A DNA stretch of 6,644 bases, from the NCBI GenBank assembly GCA_964443525.1, contig CAYUCY010000074.1, positions 1 through 6,644 of the forward strand, read 5' to 3'. The notes beneath the pieces were generated by a model that saw only the letters and a list, made by a program, of their open reading frames with translations, made no database searches and was not told the DNA's origin. Both the position numbers and the translations under genes were made by a program. Positions 1 to 5,597 of the stretch are shown here, in pieces; positions within the stretch are counted from its first letter, which is position 1, and each line of letters opens with the position of its first letter. The DNA comes from CAYUCY01 sp964443525 (GTDB lineage: Bacteria > Pseudomonadota > Alphaproteobacteria > Caedimonadales > Caedimonadaceae).

Positions 1-2
1 AT

Positions 3-221
3 GCACATTTGAACGCATCAGCTTTGACACAAGCAATTACTTCTCTTCAGCAGGATGTTGCAAAGCCGATCCCGCCTCTTACCCTCTCTCCTGCTCCTGT
101 GGTCGTCGCCCATCCGGTAATCAAAGTAGCGCCTCAACCGCCGACGTCTCCTCTGAAAGGATTCTCTCATCCTCTCAACGTTCCAATGCCGGCACCGCAT
201 CCGACAACAAAAGGGCATTAA
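3..221 (+). CDS. C-terminal end of a Pro-rich hypothetical protein (5' partial)
   Basis: The frame is open from the first bases of the window to a TAA at 219-221, so this is most likely the tail of a longer gene starting upstream. A TTG at 9 could act as a start, but no ribosome site can be judged there. The visible residues begin with a short helix-like stretch (TQAITSLQQDV), followed by a low-complexity tail with about 15 prolines in some 50 residues, rich in Ala, Val and His (for example SPAPVVVAHPVIKVAPQPP), ending in TTKGH. Such tails are usually flexible linkers or disordered ends of envelope or secreted proteins. No family is recognisable, so no function is given. The opposite strand over the same bases is also open but gives an Arg-rich translation typical of a shadow frame. 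Coding status is probable rather than certain. Confidence 0.45.
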   Translation, partial: AHLNASALTQAITSLQQDVAKPIPPLTLSPAPVVVAHPVIKVAPQPPTSPLKGFSHPLNVPMPAPHPTTKGH

Positions 222-233
222 GAGGGCTTTTAG

Positions 234-468
234 AGAAGAGAGTGTAAGAAGAGGACCTGGGACGATACTATCGCATCTGTAAAAAAAGACTTAGTTGTCA
301 AAATCAAATTTTTTGCAACAGAGCCTTTTTAAAAGAAAAAAAGTTCCAAAACTGAAAGAAAAAGGCTTCTTTTCAATTGCTTGGCATAAGGATCATCTAA
401 GAAAAGCTCTTGATTGGTGGATTCAAACCTTAAAAGAACCTAAAGAAAAACAACTCATTTTAGGATGA
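234..468 (+). pseudogene. Possible decayed gene fragment, two frames
   Basis: This gene-poor stretch holds two adjacent open segments on the + strand. One runs from after the TAG at 231-233 to the TAA at 330-332 and includes TWDDTIASVKKDLVVKIKF. The other is open from a TTG at 295 to the TGA at 466-468, about 57 codons, and includes SIAWHKDHLRKALDWWIQTL. Removing one T from the T5 run at about 326-330 joins them into one frame of about 77 codons. The second segment has protein-like composition (an amphipathic helix with a WW pair), but I recognise no family. There is no good start or ribosome site. It may be the remnant of a broken gene or simple AT-rich spacer. Confidence is low. Confidence 0.25.
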
Positions 469-509
469 ACTTTCTCCCCATATCAAGGGACCCGCGCTTC
501 AAATGAACT

Positions 510-809
510 CTAAAACTTCTCAGGAAGATGAGCTGAAAGAGGAACTTTTACAATTTTATTCCTGGATGTCTCCCCGGAGATGATTTCAAGCGTGCTTTTT
601 GGAACCTTAAAATACTTTGACAGGAGCTCGATAACTTCTTTATTTGCTTTTCCTTTATCGGGAGGGGAGGTGACATAAATTCTCAGCGCCTGCTGACCTT
701 TTGCATCCTCAAAAAAATCTCCGACTTTGTTACGGGATGCTTTGGGGGTGACCTTTAAAGGAATGAGGTATCCGTCAGCTGTCTTTTGAAAAGAGGGAAG
801 GGGAACCAT
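510..809 (-). CDS. DUF167 / YggU family protein (UPF0235)
   Basis: The 99-residue product has the full length and hallmark motifs of the DUF167 (YggU, UPF0235) family, small alpha/beta proteins of unknown biochemical role found across bacteria, archaea and eukaryotes. Visible family signatures are the strand-turn VTPKASRNKVG (about residues 20-30), the central block RIYVTSPPDKGKANKEVIELL (43-63) with its conserved PxxGKAN core, and the C-terminal block LEIISGETSRNKIVKV (74-89), whose SGxTSRxK pattern is typical. The ATG at 807-809 places the start just before the conserved QKTADGYLIPLKV strand, as expected for the family. The start overlaps the 3' end of the upstream small gene by 35 nt in another frame, suggesting one transcript and possible translational coupling; only a weak GA-rich ribosome site precedes it. 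The stop is TAG at 510-512. No clear hairpin terminator follows. Family assignment is firm; cellular function is unknown. Confidence 0.93.
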   Translation of the reverse strand: MVPLPSFQKTADGYLIPLKVTPKASRNKVGDFFEDAKGQQALRIYVTSPPDKGKANKEVIELLSKYFKVPKSTLEIISGETSRNKIVKVPLSAHLPEKF

Positions 810-1008
810 GAGCTATCTCGGATAAAATCTGTGGAGATTCCGAATTGATCGGGACAGATTCTCCAGTCTCTTCGATCGAGGAACGGATTCTTTGTTGGTC
901 TTTTCGTTTTCTTAAGTTCCGGCGCAAGGCTTCCGCTCGTCGAAGAAGCTTGTCTTTCTTTGCCTTTGAAGGGGAAGATGTGTTTTCTTTTACGTCTTTG
1001 TTTACCAT
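775..1008 (-). CDS. Small basic conserved-type hypothetical protein
   Basis: A 77-residue product starting at ATG 1006-1008 and ending at TGA 775-777. Residues 15-42 form a strongly basic, probably helical segment (KAKKDKLLRRAEALRRNLRKRK), followed by an acidic-to-neutral Ser/Pro-rich tail. I recall similar short alphaproteobacterial proteins with an RRAxALRxNLxKRKxQ core annotated as hypothetical, but cannot search to confirm. The basic helix would suit nucleic-acid or ribosome contact, which is inference only. There is no signal peptide, membrane segment or Cys cluster. An AAGAGA lies about 12 nt before the ATG, a weak and rather distant ribosome site. The gene overlaps yggU downstream by 35 nt, so the two are probably co-transcribed, and it diverges from tRNA-Thr across a 63-bp gap. 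The + strand is open over much of the same region, so coding is likely but not certain. Confidence 0.6.
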   Translation of the reverse strand: MVNKDVKENTSSPSKAKKDKLLRRAEALRRNLRKRKDQQRIRSSIEETGESVPINSESPQILSEIAHGSPSLFSKDS

Positions 1009-1024
1009 TTTAAAGATTCGTCTC

Positions 1025-1053
1025 TTGCAATTAACTCAAGTTTCCGTTAAACC
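1025..1053 (+). promoter_or_regulatory. Weak candidate promoter for tRNA-Thr
   Basis: The 63-bp gap between the divergent small protein gene and tRNA-Thr must hold the tRNA promoter unless transcription comes from further left. TTGCAA at 1025-1030 resembles a -35 box, and 17 bp later TAAACC (1048-1053) is a poor -10. An alternative is TTAACT (1031-1036) with CATAGA (1053-1058). Both are weak matches, so only the general location is worth trusting. Confidence 0.2.
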
Positions 1054-1071
1054 ATAGACCATATCGGCCTT

Positions 1072-1146
1072 GCCATCGTAGCTCAGTGGTAGAGCACACC
1101 CTTGGTAAGGGTGAGGTCGAGAGTTCAATCCTCTCCGATGGCACCA
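1072..1146 (+). tRNA. tRNA-Thr, anticodon GGT
   Basis: A full cloverleaf can be folded by eye. The acceptor arm GCCATCG (1072-1078) pairs with CGATGGC (1136-1142). The D-arm region is TAGCTCAGTGGTAGAGC. The anticodon stem CACCC/GGGTG encloses loop TTGGTAA with anticodon GGT at 1104-1106, reading ACC and ACU threonine codons. The T arm contains GTTCAATCC. The discriminator A and an encoded CCA end at 1146. The gene stands alone on the + strand, with protein genes on the - strand on both sides. Its CCA ends one base from the stop codon of the convergent mazG-like gene, so its primary transcript must run antisense into that gene before termination or processing. Confidence 0.97.
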
Positions 1147-1147
1147 C

Positions 1148-1573
1148 TTACTTTATCTTTGCAAGCTGCCATAAAGCAAGTTTTTCTTCCATTGAAAGAG
1201 AATGAAGCGTCTCGATCCCCATTTCACGCATCAAGGCTTCAAGTCGACTAAGCCTTTGTTCATATTTGTGATTGCTGATTTCCATGACCTCATTCAAATC
1301 AAAGCCAAGATAGTCACACAATGAGATTGTCGCAAAAAGAATATCACTTAGCTCTTCCTTTAGACGTGCATCACCTTCCTCGAGATTGATCGATTCTCTG
1401 ACCTCTCTGACTTCAGAGTCAATTTGCTCCAAGATTTGCTCCACATGATCCCATTCAAAACCGTAGGAGGCCCCTCTACGATCGAGCAGAACGGCCTTTG
1501 CAAACGGATCACCGGAAGAGGGAAGGGGCTTAGATTGCCGATTTGATCTGATGTTCTTTGTTTTGTTCGTCAT
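1148..1573 (-). CDS. MazG-type nucleotide pyrophosphohydrolase (single domain)
   Basis: The product, 141 residues from the ATG at 1571-1573, is a single all-alpha MazG domain. This family hydrolyses (d)NTPs to NMP and pyrophosphate, a house-cleaning role; some members lower ppGpp responses. The metal-binding pattern ExxE-(12-28)-ExxD is intact: E54-V-R-E57 then E74-L-S-D77, within SEVREVRES and LKEELSDILFA. Before it, GFEWDHVEQILEQIDSE matches the usual GFDW entry helix, and NHKYEQRLSRLE (101-112) matches the conserved N-x-K-aromatic-xxR segment. It corresponds to the C-terminal half of two-domain E. coli MazG, so it is a short form. A GTG at 1627 would add 18 residues, but no ribosome site precedes it and those residues lie inside the sensor-kinase gene; the ATG at 1573 is preferred although GGAAG lies too close to it. 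Either start overlaps the kinase 3' end, implying co-transcription. Specific substrate is unknown. Confidence 0.85.
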   Translation of the reverse strand: MTNKTKNIRSNRQSKPLPSSGDPFAKAVLLDRRGASYGFEWDHVEQILEQIDSEVREVRESINLEEGDARLKEELSDILFATISLCDYLGFDLNEVMEISNHKYEQRLSRLEALMREMGIETLHSLSMEEKLALWQLAKIK

Positions 1574-3551
1574 CTTCCAAGTCTTGGCTAACCCGAGGCA
1601 GGGTAAGGGAGAATCTGGATCCTGCACCGAATTCGCTTGTTACATCAATGGAACCGCCCAACATTTCGCAAAATCTCTTTGTAATTGTCAAGCCCAAACC
1701 CGTTCCCCCGAACCTACGAGTGGTTGAAGAGTCTGCTTGCGTAAAAGGGGTAAAAAGCTTTTTAAGTTGATCCTGTTTGATGCCGACACCTGTATCAGTG
1801 ACCTCGAATCGAAGCATAGATTTGTTTCCCCGACGACTTTCTGTAATATTTAATGTAACGATTCCTCGGGTTGTGAATTTACAGGCGTTACTGAGAAGAT
1901 TAAAGAGTCCCTGCCTTACCTTCGTAAAGTCCGAGTACATGTCACCGATCTCCGGGTCACATTTGAAATGCAGGAGATTCGAGTTTTTCTCGGCAGCGGG
2001 TTCCATAATCTCAATAATGGAAGTTGCCATGTCATAGATGTTGAAGGTCTCCAGATAAAGAGTTGCTTTTCCTGCTTCTAACTTTGAAACATCCAGAATA
2101 TCGTTAATGAGCTCAAGGAGATGTTTGCCGGCATTTTTGATCTTCTTTAAGTCTCTCACCATGGATTTTTGTCCGGCAACCTCTGCCTCATCCACGAGCA
2201 ATTCGCTGTATCCGATAATCGCATTAAGCGGCGTTCTCAACTCATGGCTCATTGTTGCCAGAAAGTCGGATTTAATATGGTTTGCACTTTCTGCTTCTTG
2301 AAGGGCTCTGGCAAGGGCCTCTTCTTCTTTAATTTTTTCGGAAATATCACTGAGGAAGCAATGACAGCCGAGAAGAGGAGCACCTATGCCGGAAACGGAA
2401 GTAAAGGGAACAAGGACGACATTTAGGTAAATGCTCTGACCTTCTCGGATGAGACCTCGAGCTGTGAAAGAGATTCTTTTTTCATAAGGCATTTTCTTAA
2501 AAGCATCAGAGGCTTTATCACGATCTTCCAGATGAAATAAATTCAGCCACGGGAACGAAGAAAAAGTCGAGGAGCTCTGTTTAAATATTTTCGCAAAAGA
2601 GTCATTGACTTGAGATAACTTCATCTCTGAGTCAACAAAGGCGATTCCCTCGACCGTATTTTCAAGGGCAACTCGAAGATTTCTGAGATCCTCTTCATAT
2701 TTTTTCTTATCGGTGATATCAAACAGCGCCCCCGTCAAATGAGGAAGACCGTCATCTGAATGTTTGGTAACCCGGCCTCTCTCATAGATCCATTTTAAGC
2801 ATCCTGTCGCATCAATAATGCGGTACTCGAGAGAATAGCTTTGATTTGGTAGGGGGCGATGGCCGACAACTTCTTCGACAAGAGCAATGTCCTCAGGACA
2901 CACGAGACGGGCATAGGGAATTCTCCCCGAGACAAAATCTTCAGGTGAATATCCTGTGATTTCTTGAATAGAATCGGTCATATATTCCATTTCCCAGTTC
3001 TTTTCGGCACTGCACCTAAAAAGAGCCCCCGGAATACTTTCGATGATGCTTCTACTGCGTTGTTCTGCAATCCTGAGGTCCACCGTCATTTGATCTGCAA
3101 GTGCTTTAGATCTTCTTCGAGAGGTCGAAAGAGACCAAGAAATAATTGAGAGGAGAAAACTTAAAATGATCCCGATGACAGGTGTCACATAAACAATGAT
3201 AGGCATCTTGTGATACCTGGACCTGGGGAGAGCTCTCAGTTTCAGTTGCCAGCTACGTCCTGCAATTGAGTCTTCGATAATCGCAGAAAGTCCGGCTGAA
3301 AAGTTGAGAAACGAGGAATCCTTAAAATTTGAAAAGATAAGTTGTTTATCTCCTGTTGTTATATCGGTTATTTGAAGAGACATTTCTTCGGGGATTAAGT
3401 TTGAACAAAATTCTTTTAGGCTAAGTGCTGCTGCGACCCAACCATCCGTATTTTCAATTTTGTTTGAAGAATCTTTTTTTTTTATGCTCCGGAATTTTAT
3501 AAATAGGGAGGTAAAAAATAGCTGCCTCATCTTGGATCGTCTTGTCTGCAA
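1530..3551 (-). CDS. Sensor histidine kinase, C-terminal part (PAS-PAS-HisKA-HATPase), frameshifted
   Basis: This is the signalling half of a membrane histidine kinase whose N-terminal half lies in another frame at 3454-4281. In-frame numbering from TTG 3551: residues 27-112 continue the extracytoplasmic CHASE-type region; 116-141 form a membrane segment (MPIIVYVTPVIGIILSFLLS); 165-285 are a PAS domain with PAC end (LTGALFDITDKKKYEEDL); 290-407 a second PAS/PAC; 425-490 HisKA with the phosphoacceptor H436 in SHELRTPLNAIIGYSELL; 540-655 the HATPase with N-box NLLSNACKFT, G1 DTGVGI, F-box FTPFTQAD and G2 GGTGLGLTI. All catalytic motifs are intact. It ends without a receiver or Hpt domain, and no response regulator is adjacent. 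Residues 1-26 are an out-of-frame shadow of the upstream piece. If translated separately, the ATG at 3530 is the likeliest start, without a clear ribosome site. Its target pathway cannot be told. Stop TAA, 44 nt inside the mazG-like gene. Confidence 0.85.
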   Translation of the reverse strand: MQTRRSKMRQLFFTSLFIKFRSIKKKDSSNKIENTDGWVAAALSLKEFCSNLIPEEMSLQITDITTGDKQLIFSNFKDSSFLNFSAGLSAIIEDSIAGRSWQLKLRALPRSRYHKMPIIVYVTPVIGIILSFLLSIISWSLSTSRRRSKALADQMTVDLRIAEQRSRSIIESIPGALFRCSAEKNWEMEYMTDSIQEITGYSPEDFVSGRIPYARLVCPEDIALVEEVVGHRPLPNQSYSLEYRIIDATGCLKWIYERGRVTKHSDDGLPHLTGALFDITDKKKYEEDLRNLRVALENTVEGIAFVDSEMKLSQVNDSFAKIFKQSSSTFSSFPWLNLFHLEDRDKASDAFKKMPYEKRISFTARGLIREGQSIYLNVVLVPFTSVSGIGAPLLGCHCFLSDISEKIKEEEALARALQEAESANHIKSDFLATMSHELRTPLNAIIGYSELLVDEAEVAGQKSMVRDLKKIKNAGKHLLELINDILDVSKLEAGKATLYLETFNIYDMATSIIEIMEPAAEKNSNLLHFKCDPEIGDMYSDFTKVRQGLFNLLSNACKFTTRGIVTLNITESRRGNKSMLRFEVTDTGVGIKQDQLKKLFTPFTQADSSTTRRFGGTGLGLTITKRFCEMLGGSIDVTSEFGAGSRFSLTLPRVSQDLEDDEQNKEHQIKSAI

Positions 3552-4281
3552 GTTTTAAAGGGGAGGAGAGACGTGTCACTCCGGAGAGCATTGAATCTGC
3601 TAATACTTCGAAGGATTGAGGACGAGAGCAGGCATCAAACCCTAAAGCTGTCGATCGTCTTCCGTCTTGTCGCGTCACAAAGGTCAAGATACAGTGCATT
3701 TTTTGCTCGGATACTTTTGCATCGGGGTGAAAAAATACCGAAAATGAGGGGGCACCCTTAAATCTCATTTTTTGAATAAAATGAGGCAAACCTTTGTTTT
3801 CAAGCTTTTTAAGGAATGCAACTCCGATGAGCCCTGGAAAGTCCCTGGATTTAAAGAGACTTCCTGAGAACGTGTCCCATTCATCTTGTGAGACCTCTTC
3901 TGATGCTTCAAAAAAGCCTTTCAAGCCGTAAAGAGCCACATTAATGTTAGAAATAGCCTCCATAAGCCTTAAATGAAAGGTTTTTACCTCACTTCGGAAA
4001 TTTGCCAAACGCTTTGGTTCCTGAGAGTGGTAGAGGGAATATGTCACGAAAACCGTCATCAAAAGACTCATTCCCAATACCATATAAACCAACCAGCCCG
4101 GTTTTGTAATGGGATTCTTAAAGAAGAAAAATAAGCGATTTAACGATGCTGTTATTAAATTCGATAAGAATCGAAGAATATGTCGCTGCCTAGAGGGGCC
4201 GCCATCACTATCAAATTGCGAGGAAAAGGAGCTTATCGGAGCATCCTCAGAATTAATTTTCCCTGACACATACACATCCAT
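3454..4281 (-). CDS. Sensor histidine kinase, N-terminal part (TM + CHASE-like sensor), frameshifted
   Basis: The 275-residue frame supplies the sensing end of the kinase continued at 1530-3551. Residues 1-60 are a hydrophilic cytoplasmic lead with a basic end. Residues 62-84 are a membrane helix (WLVYMVLGMSLLMTVFVTYSLY). From about 105 a CHASE-type extracytoplasmic ligand-binding domain begins: ALYGLKGFFEASEEVSQDEWDTF is the typical opening, DFPGLIGVAFLKKL follows, then TALGFDACSRPQSFEVLADSML and AIFYLPIYKI. The frame loses register in a run of ten A (3474-3483 on the + strand), adds RFFKQN and stops at TGA 3454-3456. Deleting one A gives EHKKKDSSNKIENTDGW and a continuous protein of 916 residues (269 + 647). 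The start ATG at 4279-4281 has no Shine-Dalgarno; an AT-rich inverted repeat ends 9 nt upstream. CHASE ligands in bacteria are mostly unknown, so none is proposed. Pseudogene, slippage gene and sequence error all remain possible. Confidence 0.8.
   Translation of the reverse strand: MDVYVSGKINSEDAPISSFSSQFDSDGGPSRQRHILRFLSNLITASLNRLFFFFKNPITKPGWLVYMVLGMSLLMTVFVTYSLYHSQEPKRLANFRSEVKTFHLRLMEAISNINVALYGLKGFFEASEEVSQDEWDTFSGSLFKSRDFPGLIGVAFLKKLENKGLPHFIQKMRFKGAPSFSVFFHPDAKVSEQKMHCILTFVTRQDGRRSTALGFDACSRPQSFEVLADSMLSGVTRLSSPLKLADKTIQDEAAIFYLPIYKIPEHKKKRFFKQN
3474..3483 (-). other. Homopolymer A10 at kinase frame break
   Basis: On the + strand this is T10, read as A10 in the sense transcript. The N-terminal frame reads CAT AAA AAA AAA AGA and the C-terminal frame reads AAA AAA AAA GAT. 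One A fewer (A9) joins them as His-Lys-Lys-Lys-Asp. Runs of this length are known sites of RNA polymerase slippage, replication slippage and sequencing error, and sequence alone cannot separate the three. Confidence 0.85.
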
Positions 4282-4290
4282 TTGTTCTAT

Positions 4291-4319
4291 AATTAATATT
4301 ATGGAAAATAATATTAATT
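4291..4319. repeat. Perfect AT-only inverted repeat upstream of sensor kinase
   Basis: Arms AATTAATATTA (4291-4301) and TAATATTAATT (4309-4319) are exact reverse complements, 11 bp each, separated by the 7-base spacer TGGAAAA. The repeat ends 9 bp before the kinase start codon. It is not a standard intrinsic terminator: the stem has no G or C, and neither flank carries a proper U-tract. It overlaps the predicted -10 box, so an operator for a dimeric regulator is the simplest reading. A cruciform or an RNA hairpin near the start codon is the alternative. Confidence 0.6.
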
Positions 4320-4340
4320 GCTTTTAGATTGATCTTTCAA
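4311..4340 (-). promoter_or_regulatory. Candidate sigma-70-type promoter for sensor kinase
   Basis: On the - strand TTGAAA (4335-4340) and TAATAT (4311-4316) are separated by 18 bp, close to the consensus boxes. Initiation would fall near 4304, in the spacer of the inverted repeat, leaving a leader of about 23 nt. The AT-rich setting makes chance -10 matches easy, so this is moderate support. It would let the kinase and mazG-like gene be expressed separately from mic60-hemY across the 134-bp gap. Confidence 0.4.
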
Positions 4341-4415
4341 TTCTCACGATAGCTTGGAAATGGTTACTTATCCGTTTACAAAGGATTCTCGGTGCCAAAA
4401 ACCTCACTCAGCTTC

Positions 4416-5588
4416 TTAGAGAGATTCCAAGGCTTTGCGCCACCACAATATGGCTTTCTCGGGATTCTGAATCTCTTTCAGCTCTATTTCACCAAGTCCC
4501 TTATAGACAAAAGGAAGGCTTTCGTTTCTCTTGGCCAAATCCTCCAGAGCTTCTCTGGCAACGCCCCAGAGCTCCGCTTTTAATGCAAATTGAGCCAGAA
4601 GCTTTTTGGCTGCGGGGGAATCTCCTTGAATGGCGTATAACCTTTGGATTGCACGGGCTTGATCAAGAGGTGTTTCTGATGCTGTCGCCTTGACGTAAAG
4701 TACTGCTAGTTTCTCAGATGGTTTAGATCGCCAGGCATTTTCAATCACTTTTATGGCTTTTCTATTCTTGGGAATTTTTAAAAGCTGAGCGGCATAAAGA
4801 TCGGCAAAATCCTCATTATAAGCATATGCTTTTTCAGCAAAAGTTTGTGCGAGTCCCGATTCCTGTTCTTTCTCGGCGAGCAAAGTTGCCTGAGAATAGA
4901 AAGCGGCAAGCACCTGTTCATGCTTCAGAAGAACGCGTTTAGGTTGCTGCTCGAGCTTCATTAAAAAAGTTCTCATTTTTTCAAGGGACTTCACATGAGG
5001 CACAAGCTTTTCAAGTTTCCTCAAAAGAAAAGGCGTCAAAGAAATGTAGTCAAAGGCCTGTAGTAGTTTTTCAAGAGCACTTTCATAGAGTTTTTCGGAA
5101 TAGGCTAAACAATAAAGCCCGTAATAGCCTAGAAATTCCGCAAACTTCGTCTTTGTGAGAGCATAATAAAGATCGGACGCTTCTCCCTCCTTCCCTGCCT
5201 CTTCCAAAGAACGCGCCTTAAAGTATGTAGCTATCTTTCTTTTACCTTCTATTTTTAAAAGCTGATCCGATTCCTCTCCAAGCAGAGAAACATCGCCGGC
5301 CCTTTCAGCGGAAAGAGCAATAAGAAGAGCATCTTCACTTTTTTTAAACATATAAAATCGATAACGGTTCTTAAGTCGGAATGGAAGAGAAATAAAAAAC
5401 TTTACGACTTTAATCAAAAAAAGAAAGATAAGAAAAAACAAAAAGAAAAAAAGAAGGAAGGAAGCTACAGAAAGGTGAATAGTATAATTAAACCAATTAA
5501 CTTCGACTGTTCCCGGATGCTGATAAAGCCAGACGCCACTGATAATCGCTAAAAGTAAAAAGGGAATCGATAATAAAACTTTTAACAT
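4416..5588 (-). CDS. hemY: HemY-like inner-membrane TPR protein
   Basis: The 390-residue product has the HemY N-terminal architecture: a first membrane helix at residues 3-22 (VLLSIPFLLLAIISGVWLY), a short loop with PGTVEVNWFNYTIHLSV, and a second helix at about 40-66 that is almost pure Phe/Leu/Ile. A cytoplasmic or periplasmic helical-repeat region follows (about 80-390, TPR-like; for example LSAERAGDVSLL, YFKARSLEEAGKEGEASDLYYAL, VYKGLGEIELKEIQNPEKAILWWRKAL). The name comes from heme-biosynthesis operons; the protein is not the protoporphyrinogen oxidase also called HemY, and its exact role is unclear. It ends soon after the last repeat, at the short end of the family. The ATG at 5586-5588 lies 9 nt after the mic60 stop. 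AGAGG, overlapping that TAG stop, gives a well-spaced ribosome site, so translation is probably coupled. No convincing terminator hairpin follows. The identification rests on topology and on the mic60 neighbour. Confidence 0.85.
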   Translation of the reverse strand: MLKVLLSIPFLLLAIISGVWLYQHPGTVEVNWFNYTIHLSVASFLLFFFLFFLIFLFLIKVVKFFISLPFRLKNRYRFYMFKKSEDALLIALSAERAGDVSLLGEESDQLLKIEGKRKIATYFKARSLEEAGKEGEASDLYYALTKTKFAEFLGYYGLYCLAYSEKLYESALEKLLQAFDYISLTPFLLRKLEKLVPHVKSLEKMRTFLMKLEQQPKRVLLKHEQVLAAFYSQATLLAEKEQESGLAQTFAEKAYAYNEDFADLYAAQLLKIPKNRKAIKVIENAWRSKPSEKLAVLYVKATASETPLDQARAIQRLYAIQGDSPAAKKLLAQFALKAELWGVAREALEDLAKRNESLPFVYKGLGEIELKEIQNPEKAILWWRKALESL

Positions 5589-5597
5589 TTAAATCCT

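Noticed and set aside
18..218. Open frame on the - strand opposite the Pro-rich gene end
   Set aside because: The translation is Arg-rich and low in hydrophobic residues (runs such as RRRRRLRR), typical of the complement of Pro/Gly-rich coding; the + strand frame is the better candidate.
264..275. Short palindrome CGATA-C-TATCG
   Set aside because: Five-base arms are expected by chance in a window of this size, and no promoter or gene start is linked to it.
466..513. Possible UGA read as Trp, extending the 295-468 segment to the TAA at 511-513
   Set aside because: No intact gene here needs UGA decoded as an amino acid, and the small basic protein and the N-terminal kinase frame end at TGA. 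One extension of a doubtful fragment is no evidence for recoding.
845..1057. 70-codon + strand frame opposite the small basic protein gene
   Set aside because: No recognisable motif, and it would run through the region where the tRNA-Thr promoter is expected. The - strand frame has a coherent basic helix and overlaps yggU in operon fashion, so it is preferred, though not with full certainty.
1558..2426. Several + strand open frames antisense to the sensor kinase
   Set aside because: They lie wholly inside the conserved HisKA/HATPase and PAS coding sequence, show no family motifs and no ribosome sites, and overlap one another.
4341..4415. Terminator after hemY
   Set aside because: The - strand sequence after the stop has a short T5 tract and a weak ATCC/GGAT pairing, but no GC-rich stem followed by a U-tract.
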